A DNA stretch of 11,674 nucleotides from a bacterium (GTDB lineage: Bacteria > Armatimonadota > Chthonomonadetes > Chthonomonadales > Chthonomonadaceae): positions 1-11,674 of the forward strand of contig JAJZFK010000203.1 in the NCBI GenBank assembly GCA_021805405.1, given 5' to 3'. This document shows positions 1-6,448 of the stretch, in pieces (position 1 is the stretch's first letter; each line of letters opens with the position of its first letter). Under the pieces are notes generated by a model that saw only the letters and a program-made list of their open reading frames with translations, ran no database searches and was not told the origin of the DNA. A program made the translations under genes and the position numbers.

Positions 1-65
1 GGGAGTCTGGTTCCTTAACCGGAACTTCACCCCCCGTTGCACGTGTGGTGCTACTGCATGGCGGA

Positions 66-1055
66 TTAATGAAATGTGCCAACGAAGACACTGGCGATGT
101 TGGGTTCCTTGTGGGCTCCTTTCGGAGCTACCCATGTCAGGGTAGATGGTGGTATTGGAGCGTTGAGTTTGCTGCCTAGCAGCGTTACGGTAACGACAAC
201 TGGTGCCGGTTGCCCAGGGTGTTTCTGCACGATGCGCATTCCCAGGAACTCGCCCGTCTGTTGCGAAAACGCCATGGTAACATGGGCGTTCCTCAACATT
301 GCGGCTCCCGTCGGCATAGAACTGGGGGTCGCATGTGGTGAAGCCGCTGTTGCAGAAGATGTAACAGTCGGCGTGCTTATGGCTCCCGCTGTGACAGCGG
401 GTTTGTCAATGGGTGATGCAGCGGCATCCGGGCTGTCGTTCTTGGTGCGAATTTGGGATATAGCCTGCTTCGAATGGGCGGTTACATGGGCAGATATTGC
501 CTTCCGGTTGACGGTGATCCACCAGACTGGGTTGCCGTTGAACGTGCCCGCCATGACCGCAAAGGTAGTTGGATTGGTTATTGAAGTCCCAAGCTTCTTA
601 AGAATAGGCATATACATATTCTGCAAGCCAATTAACTGAGCCTTCTCCGCTGAACCCATTGGTTTTTGCAGATACTTGTTGTTGGCGGAATTGTAATAGG
701 TCACCTGGCCGTTATCTACATACATTATCAACTTGGTAGTACTGATGGGTGGCGACGAAAAGGAACCCCTTAGCGTTGGTGGTATTTTCATTGCCATTAC
801 CATCGTCATCGTTAATCGTTCGTCGTGTCCAATGGTCGTGTAGTGAGAGAAGATTTTCATGTAGCCCATCTCCCCCATACTGGACTTTGTAACCCACAGC
901 TGCTGGATGGACGTTGCCCCCTTGTAGATGTTAGAACACCTTGTAAAAATGGAGAGGGCACTGGGCACGGCGGCAGGCACTGCCGCTGCCGATAGTGGAG
1001 CTAGCATTACAATTGCAATATGGCCCAGGAGGGCGATGGACGCCGTAACTTTCAA
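66..1055 (-). CDS. Exported LolA-like (outer-membrane lipoprotein-sorting-like) protein, paralog A
   Basis: Predicted 329-residue exported protein of unproven function. A TTG start is chosen: it lies 7 nt after a GGAGG Shine-Dalgarno (1063-1067), whereas the ATG at 1071-1073 lies upstream of that site. Starting at TTG also makes the N-terminus (MKVTAS...) match that of the neighbouring paralog. Residues 1-25 form a signal peptide: a single Lys, a hydrophobic core, and Ala-rich residues before Val26. The region 33-185 aligns with paralog B, with shared SIF, QLW, SS.G.MG and VWW.T.N motifs. Residues 83-89 alternate Met with another residue. A Ser/Thr/Pro/Ala-rich insert (about 205-250) separates the halves. 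The C-terminus carries MAFS and then a PKGA motif (311-314), typical of LolA/DUF2092-like proteins ending in a 'tF.pPkGa' strand. The fold assignment is inference from this pattern. A lipoprotein-carrier or envelope-sensor role is possible but unproven; no lipobox Cys is seen. Confidence 0.72.
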   Translation of the reverse strand: MKVTASIALLGHIAIVMLAPLSAAAVPAAVPSALSIFTRCSNIYKGATSIQQLWVTKSSMGEMGYMKIFSHYTTIGHDERLTMTMVMAMKIPPTLRGSFSSPPISTTKLIMYVDNGQVTYYNSANNKYLQKPMGSAEKAQLIGLQNMYMPILKKLGTSITNPTTFAVMAGTFNGNPVWWITVNRKAISAHVTAHSKQAISQIRTKNDSPDAAASPIDKPAVTAGAISTPTVTSSATAASPHATPSSMPTGAAMLRNAHVTMAFSQQTGEFLGMRIVQKHPGQPAPVVVTVTLLGSKLNAPIPPSTLTWVAPKGAHKEPNIASVFVGTFH

Positions 1056-1060
1056 AAGTG

Positions 1061-1067
1061 AACCTCC
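1061..1067 (-). promoter_or_regulatory. Ribosome binding site that decides a TTG start
   Basis: The minus strand reads GGAGGTT. Its GGAGG core (1063-1067) lies 7 nt before a TTG codon (1053-1055). The only upstream ATG in frame (1071-1073) precedes the site, so it cannot use it. The choice is supported by alignment with the N-terminus of the neighbouring paralog. Confidence 0.7.
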
Positions 1068-1145
1068 GGTCATTCGGTTAGATGATTGTATCAGGGCTGC
1101 AGCATGGCCGACGAGGATAATTCATGTTTACATCGTTACCCTGTG

Positions 1146-1160
1146 GCACCCAGTGGGTGC
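1146..1160. repeat. Perfect 7-bp dyad around a single central base
   Basis: GCACCCA, one base, then TGGGTGC. It lies about 90 bp upstream of the paralog A start codon. A one-base centre cannot form an RNA hairpin loop, so if functional it would be a DNA operator. It could also be chance. Confidence 0.4.
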
Positions 1161-1213
1161 ACTATTCACAGGTTGATCTTACGTAATGCTATTCGTTGCC
1201 AGGCTGTTACGCG

Positions 1214-1251
1214 GGTGCTGAACGCTTTCAATATCTCCGCGGTTCAGCACC
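1214..1251. repeat. 10-bp perfect inverted repeat with 18-bp spacer
   Basis: GGTGCTGAAC (1214-1223) and its exact reverse complement GTTCAGCACC (1242-1251). Flanking GC bases extend the pairing on both sides if one-base bulges are allowed. There is no T-run on either side, so it is not a standard intrinsic terminator. It may be an operator or an mRNA 3'-end hairpin for paralog B. Confidence 0.5.
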
Positions 1252-1423
1252 GCATCTACTCACACCAAATATCCAACCACTTCGTGGGCACAACGCCGAA
1301 CGCATGTCCGTAACAGATACTTGCCGGCCAGGTCGTGCGGGTACCACCTTTAGCGCTTTTCAGGGAACACGCGCCTAATTGGGGGCAGTACGATTTGAGG
1401 TGCTACTTGCCAGCAGGAACGAG

Positions 1424-2356
1424 CTAATGAACCATACCAGCGTTGACGTCCATCATTGAATCGACCTTTTTTGCGCCTTTTGGCGGAATAAACGTGAAAT
1501 CGGAGGCGGGTATAGCTATGTTAGTCTTGCTGGCCAAGATATTCATTCTTGCGGTTACAGGCGCTTTCATTCCCGGCATCTGCATCTTCATAACCATGCC
1601 CATGAACATGTTGGTATCCTTGGAAAACGCCATCGAGATTTTGGCATTTTTCATGACGCCTTTAACCGCTGCCATGGGGTTCATCTGCATCGGCGAAACG
1701 GGGCTATCAGGCGTGGAGGGTACTGGGGTTGCCGTCCCATTCGCTGGCTTCTGGCCCATAAGCTTTACTGCAGCGTCCATCTGCTTTTGCGAAAGGTCCG
1801 CAAACAGTTTAGGATTAATGGTTACCCACCAAACGCTTTTTCCTTGTAGCATTCCCGGCTTTACCGCGAACGACCCTGGCTCGCTAGCACTCTTGCCAAT
1901 CTCTGCCAGGAACGGTTTATACATGTTCACCATGGAGGCCATTTGAGCTGCGTATTCCGGTGTAAGCGGTTGAACGGTGTAGGTGCGTGAACGCGCCGAA
2001 TAAATCGTCATCGTATGCGAGTCTGCATATGTTTCAATATTGGTAACCAGGTTGAACTTCTTCTTGTCGGCGGGGGACATTCCCGGAATGTCACCAAACA
2101 GCATGCTCATCGACATGTCAAAGCGCAATTGTGTCCCGCTACGCTCGAAGTGCATGTACATTTTGACGCTACCCATTTTGCCCAGGCTAGATGTCATATA
2201 CCAAAGCTGTTTCATAGATTTCGTCCCTGCAAATGAGGCCGCTGCTCCCTTAAAAATCGACATTGCGGTAGGAGTAGTTGGGTTAGGCGCAGCATGGGCA
2301 GGGAGTACAAACGCCAGAGCGATACCGGTAAGCGTCAGTGCAGAGTTCAATTTCAT
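1424..2356 (-). CDS. Exported methionine-rich LolA-like protein, paralog B
   Basis: Predicted 310-residue exported protein. The start at 2354-2356 follows a strong AGGAGG site; an in-frame ATG 13 codons upstream is rejected because that extension would run through the ribosome binding site. The signal peptide is residues 1-22, ending in a classic AHA cleavage motif. The mature part aligns with paralog A (SIF, QLW, VWW.T.NPK, MAFS) and ends with a 'DFTFIPPKGAK' strand (286-296), characteristic of LolA-like/DUF2092 proteins. A Pro/Ser/Thr linker spans about 203-222. About 34 of 310 residues are Met. Met occupies every second position from 250 to 260, and positions 81, 83 and 85, so those strands would present an all-Met face. 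Lipid or lipoprotein carriage, metal binding, or oxidant buffering are all possible. The function is not established and the family call is by pattern only. Confidence 0.75.
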   Translation of the reverse strand: MKLNSALTLTGIALAFVLPAHAAPNPTTPTAMSIFKGAAASFAGTKSMKQLWYMTSSLGKMGSVKMYMHFERSGTQLRFDMSMSMLFGDIPGMSPADKKKFNLVTNIETYADSHTMTIYSARSRTYTVQPLTPEYAAQMASMVNMYKPFLAEIGKSASEPGSFAVKPGMLQGKSVWWVTINPKLFADLSQKQMDAAVKLMGQKPANGTATPVPSTPDSPVSPMQMNPMAAVKGVMKNAKISMAFSKDTNMFMGMVMKMQMPGMKAPVTARMNILASKTNIAIPASDFTFIPPKGAKKVDSMMDVNAGMVH

Positions 2357-2360
2357 AACA

Positions 2361-2375
2361 GTTCCTCCTGGGAAC
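2361..2375 (-). promoter_or_regulatory. Ribosome binding site inside a small hairpin (paralog B)
   Basis: On the minus strand GTTCC pairs with GGAAC around a five-base loop. The AGGAGG Shine-Dalgarno lies partly in the loop and partly in the 3' arm, and it ends about 6 nt before the ATG. Partial sequestration of the site could tune translation, but a 5-bp stem is only marginally stable. Confidence 0.4.
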
Positions 2376-2517
2376 GGGCAGCAGGTACGGTGCACAGGGA
2401 TTGAGTTTCACAGCGCGCAACAGCAGTTTACAGCACAAGCCTAAAATACCTTGCAGAAATTTTACTCGTAACGGTACCCATGGCCCTGTTAACATGATCA
2501 CGCAATACACTACGGGT

Positions 2518-2549
2518 TAGCTTTGGCGAAGGTTTCGTCCAAAGTGCTA
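2518..2549 (-). terminator. Hairpin at the stop codon of the beta-propeller gene, possible terminator
   Basis: CTTTGG (2521-2526) pairs with CCAAAG (2539-2544). Inside it, CGAA pairs with TTCG around a 3-base loop, with one bulged base. TAG/CTA pairing extends it outward into the stop codon. The stem is about 10 bp, at the end of a likely five-gene operon. No U-tract follows on the minus strand, so this is either a U-less terminator or an RNA-stabilising 3' hairpin. Confidence 0.45.
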
Positions 2550-3575
2550 GCGGTCTACAACAGCTACCCGCAATTCGTGGCTTCCATCAGGACAGGCCAG
2601 CTCATAGTAGTAAAACAGTTCGTGCCCAACGGATAGAACATCTACGTAGCGCAGCGAGCCAGTGCTGTGAGGCGATTTAAGCAGGGGTGCATCTGGCGTG
2701 AGCGAATGGAATGTGTGCAGATCCGAGGAGTAAGCGAGCCCTGTGCGCTCCTCATAGTTTCCGTTTACATCGGCGCTGCCATCGTAATAAGCCAGAAATC
2801 CGCCAAACTCAAGAGGTACAATGGTCGAAATCCGGCGGCAGTATGCGTCCCACGCGACCTCATCGGTATTATTGGATGCCTCGGTAGAGCCAGCAAGGAT
2901 TGGCTGGCAAATGGGCGAAACATCTCCAAGCCAGCTGGCGCGTTGTCCCTCAATTCCCATCAACGCACCGGTTCGCGATCGAATGTAGCCAGTGTTATAC
3001 ACGTCACCCATTGCATGAAGGTCTGGCGAAATCGCGCACACATCCGGGTTTGTAAGTACCGCGTAACTAATCAGGGTATAAAGCATGCCACCTAGCTGAA
3101 ACACCACGGGGTCCTTAACACCTTCGGCAGCAACGTCGTCTGGCGATAGCCAGCTTCGCATGTGGGAAACATCGAATTGGTCTGGCTCTGCGGCCCGAAT
3201 GGTGCCGATATTCCAGCGGCCGTCTGCACCATTGCAATAGGAGAGCAACAGATGCCAGTGGCCATCCCTACCCCGAAATATTGAACTCCTTTCTACAGAG
3301 AGGGAATCTAGCGAATTTCGGGGAAGTGCCCAGATGTCGTGAAAGGTGACGCCGTTGTCGCTGGCAGCAATACGGCACTCAACTCCCCTCCCCAGTTCTC
3401 GGGGGTGCCGCACGCGGTAGACCAGGTAGAAGGTATTTGTGTGCGAGTCGAAATACGACGACGGTGCGCCGGACCACCAACCTGCACCGGTTCCTGGTGC
3501 CTCGCGAACAAGCATACCGGCAGCGGGATCGAATACGGGGATAAAGCCAAAGTCTTTACCTGCGAAAAGGCTCAT
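2547..3575 (-). CDS. Five-bladed beta-propeller glycosidase-like protein (GH43/GH32/GH130-type fold)
   Basis: The 342-residue product has no signal peptide, so it is probably cytoplasmic. It reads like the five-bladed propeller glycosidases. Residues 33-53 hold a 'GAPSSYFD...FYLVYR' blade, about 98-112 an 'SSIF.G.DG.WHLLLSY' blade, 151-160 an 'EGVKDPVVF' blade with the acidic residues E151 and D155, and 259-288 'FLAYYDG...NYEERTGLAYSSDL'. The last blade runs to the C-terminus. Candidate catalytic acids are D43, D155 and E275/E276, but the family cannot be fixed by eye. The length is normal for a single-domain propeller enzyme. The start has GGAG 9 nt upstream. It lies 37 nt after the J-domain gene on the same strand, probably as the last gene of the operon. 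A carbohydrate hydrolase or phosphorylase role is inferred, and the substrate is unknown. Confidence 0.7.
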   Translation of the reverse strand: MSLFAGKDFGFIPVFDPAAGMLVREAPGTGAGWWSGAPSSYFDSHTNTFYLVYRVRHPRELGRGVECRIAASDNGVTFHDIWALPRNSLDSLSVERSSIFRGRDGHWHLLLSYCNGADGRWNIGTIRAAEPDQFDVSHMRSWLSPDDVAAEGVKDPVVFQLGGMLYTLISYAVLTNPDVCAISPDLHAMGDVYNTGYIRSRTGALMGIEGQRASWLGDVSPICQPILAGSTEASNNTDEVAWDAYCRRISTIVPLEFGGFLAYYDGSADVNGNYEERTGLAYSSDLHTFHSLTPDAPLLKSPHSTGSLRYVDVLSVGHELFYYYELACPDGSHELRVAVVDR

Positions 3576-3612
3576 GAGGATCAGCTCCAGAATACAGGCC
3601 GTAACAAGATTT

Positions 3613-4845
3613 TTAATGCGGTTTCGTTAGGCTGCTGCCCATTCGCAGCCAATCTCCAAATCGCCAGCCCGCCATAAGCCCCGGGAAGAGAATATTCCCA
3701 GCGAGCAGCGGCACCGTAATGGCACCAGAAATACCGGGTGGGTGATATAACGGCCAGCAGACCAATGTTAGCAGCATTGCTGCTCCGTACAATTTGAACA
3801 CAGACCTCGAAAATTTGCCCTGTGTAAACCCAATCCCGAAATATACAATGAGCGAAATGTAGTAACTTATTATGGCACTTATTATGAGAACTGGGGTGAG
3901 AAAGACCGGGTGTCCATTTGGCCGGACGGCTACCAGCTCCTCGGCTTGTGGTCCAAGTCCACCGTATAGCGCCATAAGAAGACCGGCCAAGCCACCCATT
4001 ATGATCAGGTAGACCGGCAGCATAAGACTAAAACCCAATAACAGGGCAGGACCAGGTGCAAATGATATAAGCGCCGAAACTCCGGTTAGTAGTATAACGG
4101 AGGCGACGCCAATAGTGAGCATCAGTTTGTCTGGTGCCATGGTTGTGAGCATAGTCTCACCGCCAGGGTTTTGCGCACGCCTTACGTTGGGCACTGTGCC
4201 GCCTTGCGCTGCGTTGCCTACCGCGCTGAGTCGCTGCATTTTCGCCATTGCAGCTGCATTGTGGGGGTTGTACTGCAGCGCGTAGGTGTAGGCCTTTACC
4301 GCCATATCTGTGTGATTTCGACGCGCGTAAATGTCACCCATCATCTCGTGGGCAGATGGAAGTCTGGAGTCCAACGATAGCGCATGCCGGCAAAGCCGCT
4401 CCGCTTCGGTGAATCGTCGTGCGATGAAAGCAATCTGGGCTTCGTGCATGAACTTTTCAACAACAGCACGGTTAACAGAGGGACGCGTATTGGATGCCGC
4501 GGGATTCTTTGGTACTGTGCCAAAGCCGTTAAATTCTACGCGGCCCGCGGTGGCATGGCCGGTTGGCGAGGGTTTAACCGTCTGTTTGTTGGCCTCGTGG
4601 GCAGCTTTGGTGGCTTGTGCCACTTTTGCCTGCTCAAAGTCGTAAACAGCGCGTTTGTCCTCATCGCCCAGTACGTGATACGCTTCGTTGACTGCCTTAA
4701 TTTTCTGCGCGGCTTCCTGGCCCGGGTTTAGGTCAGGATGATATTTGCGCGCAAGCTCACGATACCTATGCTTGATATCTGTTATTGTGGCCGTCGGCTC
4801 AACACCAAGTACCTCATAATAGTTTGTCTTGCCTGTGCTGCTCAT
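3613..4845 (-). CDS. Membrane-anchored J-domain (DnaJ-like) protein with TPR repeats
   Basis: The 410-residue product is not a canonical DnaJ. Residues 9-72 are a complete J domain: an NYYEVLGV start, helix II, the HPD motif at 36-38, and a KRAVYDFEQ end. This domain should stimulate an Hsp70 ATPase. There is no Gly/Phe region, zinc finger or C-terminal substrate domain. A linker (about 75-125) is followed by two TPR-like helix pairs (about 128-200). At least four hydrophobic segments come next, near 241-262, 266-294, 315-340 and 350-397. The J and TPR part presumably faces the cytoplasm. The ATG at 4843-4845 is preferred to an in-frame GTG at 4860 because GGGAG (4850-4854) lies between them. 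It is 34 nt downstream of the second GspF-like gene, so it is probably co-transcribed and may recruit DnaK to the membrane complex. That role is inference. Confidence 0.85.
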   Translation of the reverse strand: MSSTGKTNYYEVLGVEPTATITDIKHRYRELARKYHPDLNPGQEAAQKIKAVNEAYHVLGDEDKRAVYDFEQAKVAQATKAAHEANKQTVKPSPTGHATAGRVEFNGFGTVPKNPAASNTRPSVNRAVVEKFMHEAQIAFIARRFTEAERLCRHALSLDSRLPSAHEMMGDIYARRNHTDMAVKAYTYALQYNPHNAAAMAKMQRLSAVGNAAQGGTVPNVRRAQNPGGETMLTTMAPDKLMLTIGVASVILLTGVSALISFAPGPALLLGFSLMLPVYLIIMGGLAGLLMALYGGLGPQAEELVAVRPNGHPVFLTPVLIISAIISYYISLIVYFGIGFTQGKFSRSVFKLYGAAMLLTLVCWPLYHPPGISGAITVPLLAGNILFPGLMAGWRFGDWLRMGSSLTKPH

Positions 4846-4879
4846 CTGTCTCCCTGCCACAAACGTCGATTCACACTAC

Positions 4880-6448
4880 CTATTTGCCGGCGCTCGAAAT
4901 GTTACTTGCATAACCGCCATAAAACTTAATCATTGCAAACAGAACAAGAATGCCGACCAGTAGCAAAACCACGACACTGAAGATAACTGCTAGCTGCCGC
5001 GACTTAACCTTGGACTCATCTTCGAAATATTCGGCAGATTTCGTCAATAGTTCATCCAGATTGCCGGTAGTCTCGCCAGAACGTATCATGTTCAAGGCAA
5101 TACCAGGGAAGAAACCGGATTTCTGCAACTCGTCAGATATCAGTCCACCGCGTTCAGCATGAACGACAGCCCGCCGGGCTGAGTTGCGAAGCAGCACGTT
5201 GCCAGCTGCTTCTCCCGCAATATTCAATGCCGAAGACATTGTAAAGCCTGTGCGGTAGAGCGCGGCAAACATCCGCATGAAGCGTGCAAGCGCAAATCCC
5301 TTAATGATAGTGCCTAGCCCTGGTATGATTGTCTTTACTGTATCGTACGCCTCACGCACAAACGAGATGCGGAATAGTACGAGCCGAAATAGCGCCACTA
5401 CCAGGAAGATCGGTATCAGAAGCTTAAGACCAAATCCTATTGTATCATTAAGATAATCGGAAACTCCGTAGCTCTGCTTGCCAAGCCCACCAAGGATTAG
5501 TTTAGAAAAAGCCGGTGTTCCGTCTACAAAGAAATGGCCACCTAACAGCATAAGCGCCATGAACAGGACGGCCTTTGGATAGAAAGTCTCGATGAAAAGG
5601 AGCCGTCTTATTTGCAGTTCGTGCTCTACGTCATCCGCAATCTGTCTTAGAACACTGTCCAGCATTCCGCCCTGTTCTGCTGCGCCGACCATCTCAACAT
5701 GCAGGCGTGGAAATACGGTGGGCTGGGTAGCCATGAATTCGCTGAGCCTTCCGCCACGTTGAACATGCATTGCAGCCAGACGTGTCGCCTCTTTCAGTCG
5801 TCCGTTCTTGGTCTGGCTCTCCAGGCCAATTAGTGCCTGATACATTGGCATACCGGCGTTAATGAGCGTAGCAAACTGGCGGTAATAGGCAACCAGGTCC
5901 TTCAACACAATGCCGGAAACCACCGGGTAGATAAACGCTTCCTTAAACCGTTCGGCAAGCGACAAAGTTTCGGGTGTGCGAGCTTGCCCACTCTGCTCGC
6001 GCAACACACGCGGGGCAACACCTGCAAGTGAATTGCTACTAAGCGCCCCAGCTGTACCCATTGATGATGGTACCATCGCTGTCACTGGAGGCGTAACCGG
6101 GTCCACTCTCGGCACGGCTCCGCCGCGCTGCCAGGGCTCCAGGCGAGCGTTCTGCTCTTCAGCCTCTTCCGGAATTTCGCCTCCCAGTGTGAGGCCCGTA
6201 TAGGCGAATTGCTCTTCAGGAACCGTGAGGGTGAGCAGATGTGTGCTAGCAACTTGGGCCGACTGGCCCGACTCAACAGCAGTCATTGGATAATTAGCAA
6301 CAGGCTCTGCAACCAGTACGCTGAGTTCGGTAGGCATGTATCCTTTTAACCGTATAATCTCGGCTGCAGAAGGCATGTCTGGTGCGGTAACCACACCCTC
6401 GGCAAACTCACCCATAGAATTGGAAGCACGGTATTTAAAGTCTGCCAT
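4880..6448 (-). CDS. GspF/PilC-type inner-membrane secretion platform protein 2
   Basis: The 522-residue product is longer than the usual ~400 for type II secretion F or type IV pilus PilC proteins. The order is: a GspF N-terminal domain (4-44, 'FKYRASNSMGEFAEG...LKGYMP'); a Pro/Ala/Glu-rich linker (about 45-180); a first T2SSF domain (about 184-307) with 'YYRQFATLINAGMPMYQAL' and the motif AAEQGG at 256-261; a second membrane segment (about 336-358); and a second T2SSF domain (about 386-508) with 'FALARFMRMFAALYRTG', GETTG at 458-462 and a C-terminal membrane helix (486-508). Such proteins sit in the inner membrane and couple the assembly ATPase to pilin or pseudopilin assembly. The start at 6446-6448 has AAAGGA 5 nt upstream and overlaps the end of the first GspF-like gene by 14 nt, so the two are probably translationally coupled. 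No ATPase or pilin gene is in view, so GspF and PilC cannot be told apart. Confidence 0.9.
   Translation of the reverse strand: MADFKYRASNSMGEFAEGVVTAPDMPSAAEIIRLKGYMPTELSVLVAEPVANYPMTAVESGQSAQVASTHLLTLTVPEEQFAYTGLTLGGEIPEEAEEQNARLEPWQRGGAVPRVDPVTPPVTAMVPSSMGTAGALSSNSLAGVAPRVLREQSGQARTPETLSLAERFKEAFIYPVVSGIVLKDLVAYYRQFATLINAGMPMYQALIGLESQTKNGRLKEATRLAAMHVQRGGRLSEFMATQPTVFPRLHVEMVGAAEQGGMLDSVLRQIADDVEHELQIRRLLFIETFYPKAVLFMALMLLGGHFFVDGTPAFSKLILGGLGKQSYGVSDYLNDTIGFGLKLLIPIFLVVALFRLVLFRISFVREAYDTVKTIIPGLGTIIKGFALARFMRMFAALYRTGFTMSSALNIAGEAAGNVLLRNSARRAVVHAERGGLISDELQKSGFFPGIALNMIRSGETTGNLDELLTKSAEYFEDESKVKSRQLAVIFSVVVLLLVGILVLFAMIKFYGGYASNISSAGK

Larger units (their letters stand above)
1056..1423. 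other. Intergenic gap between the two LolA-like paralogs, with two dyads
   Basis: This 368-bp stretch has no convincing gene; the short plus-strand ORFs here lack a Shine-Dalgarno and any recognisable motif. It must hold the promoter of paralog A and the 3' end of the paralog B transcript. I see a 7+1+7 dyad at 1146-1160 and a 10-bp inverted repeat at 1214-1251. Neither has a T-tract on either side. A minus-strand TACAAT lies about 40 nt upstream of the TTG start, but I see no matching -35 box. Confidence 0.5.

Noticed and set aside
10..25. GTTCC/GGAAC hairpin downstream of paralog A as a terminator
   Set aside because: A 5-bp stem with no T-run, 40 nt past the stop; too weak to call a terminator.
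76..639. Long plus-strand ORF opposite paralog A (also 1443-1946 opposite paralog B)
   Set aside because: Antisense mirrors of the LolA-like genes. They have no Shine-Dalgarno and no recognisable domain, while the minus-strand frames have signal peptides and paralogous motifs.
2443..2471. Minus-strand promoter-like pair (TTACGA, 17 bp, TATTTT) upstream of paralog B
   Set aside because: Only 3/6 and 4/6 consensus matches in an AT-rich stretch; not strong enough to list.
4846..4860. GTG start five codons upstream for the J-domain gene
   Set aside because: It would include the GGGAG site in the coding region. The ATG at 4845 has that site 4 nt upstream and gives a normal J-domain N-terminus.
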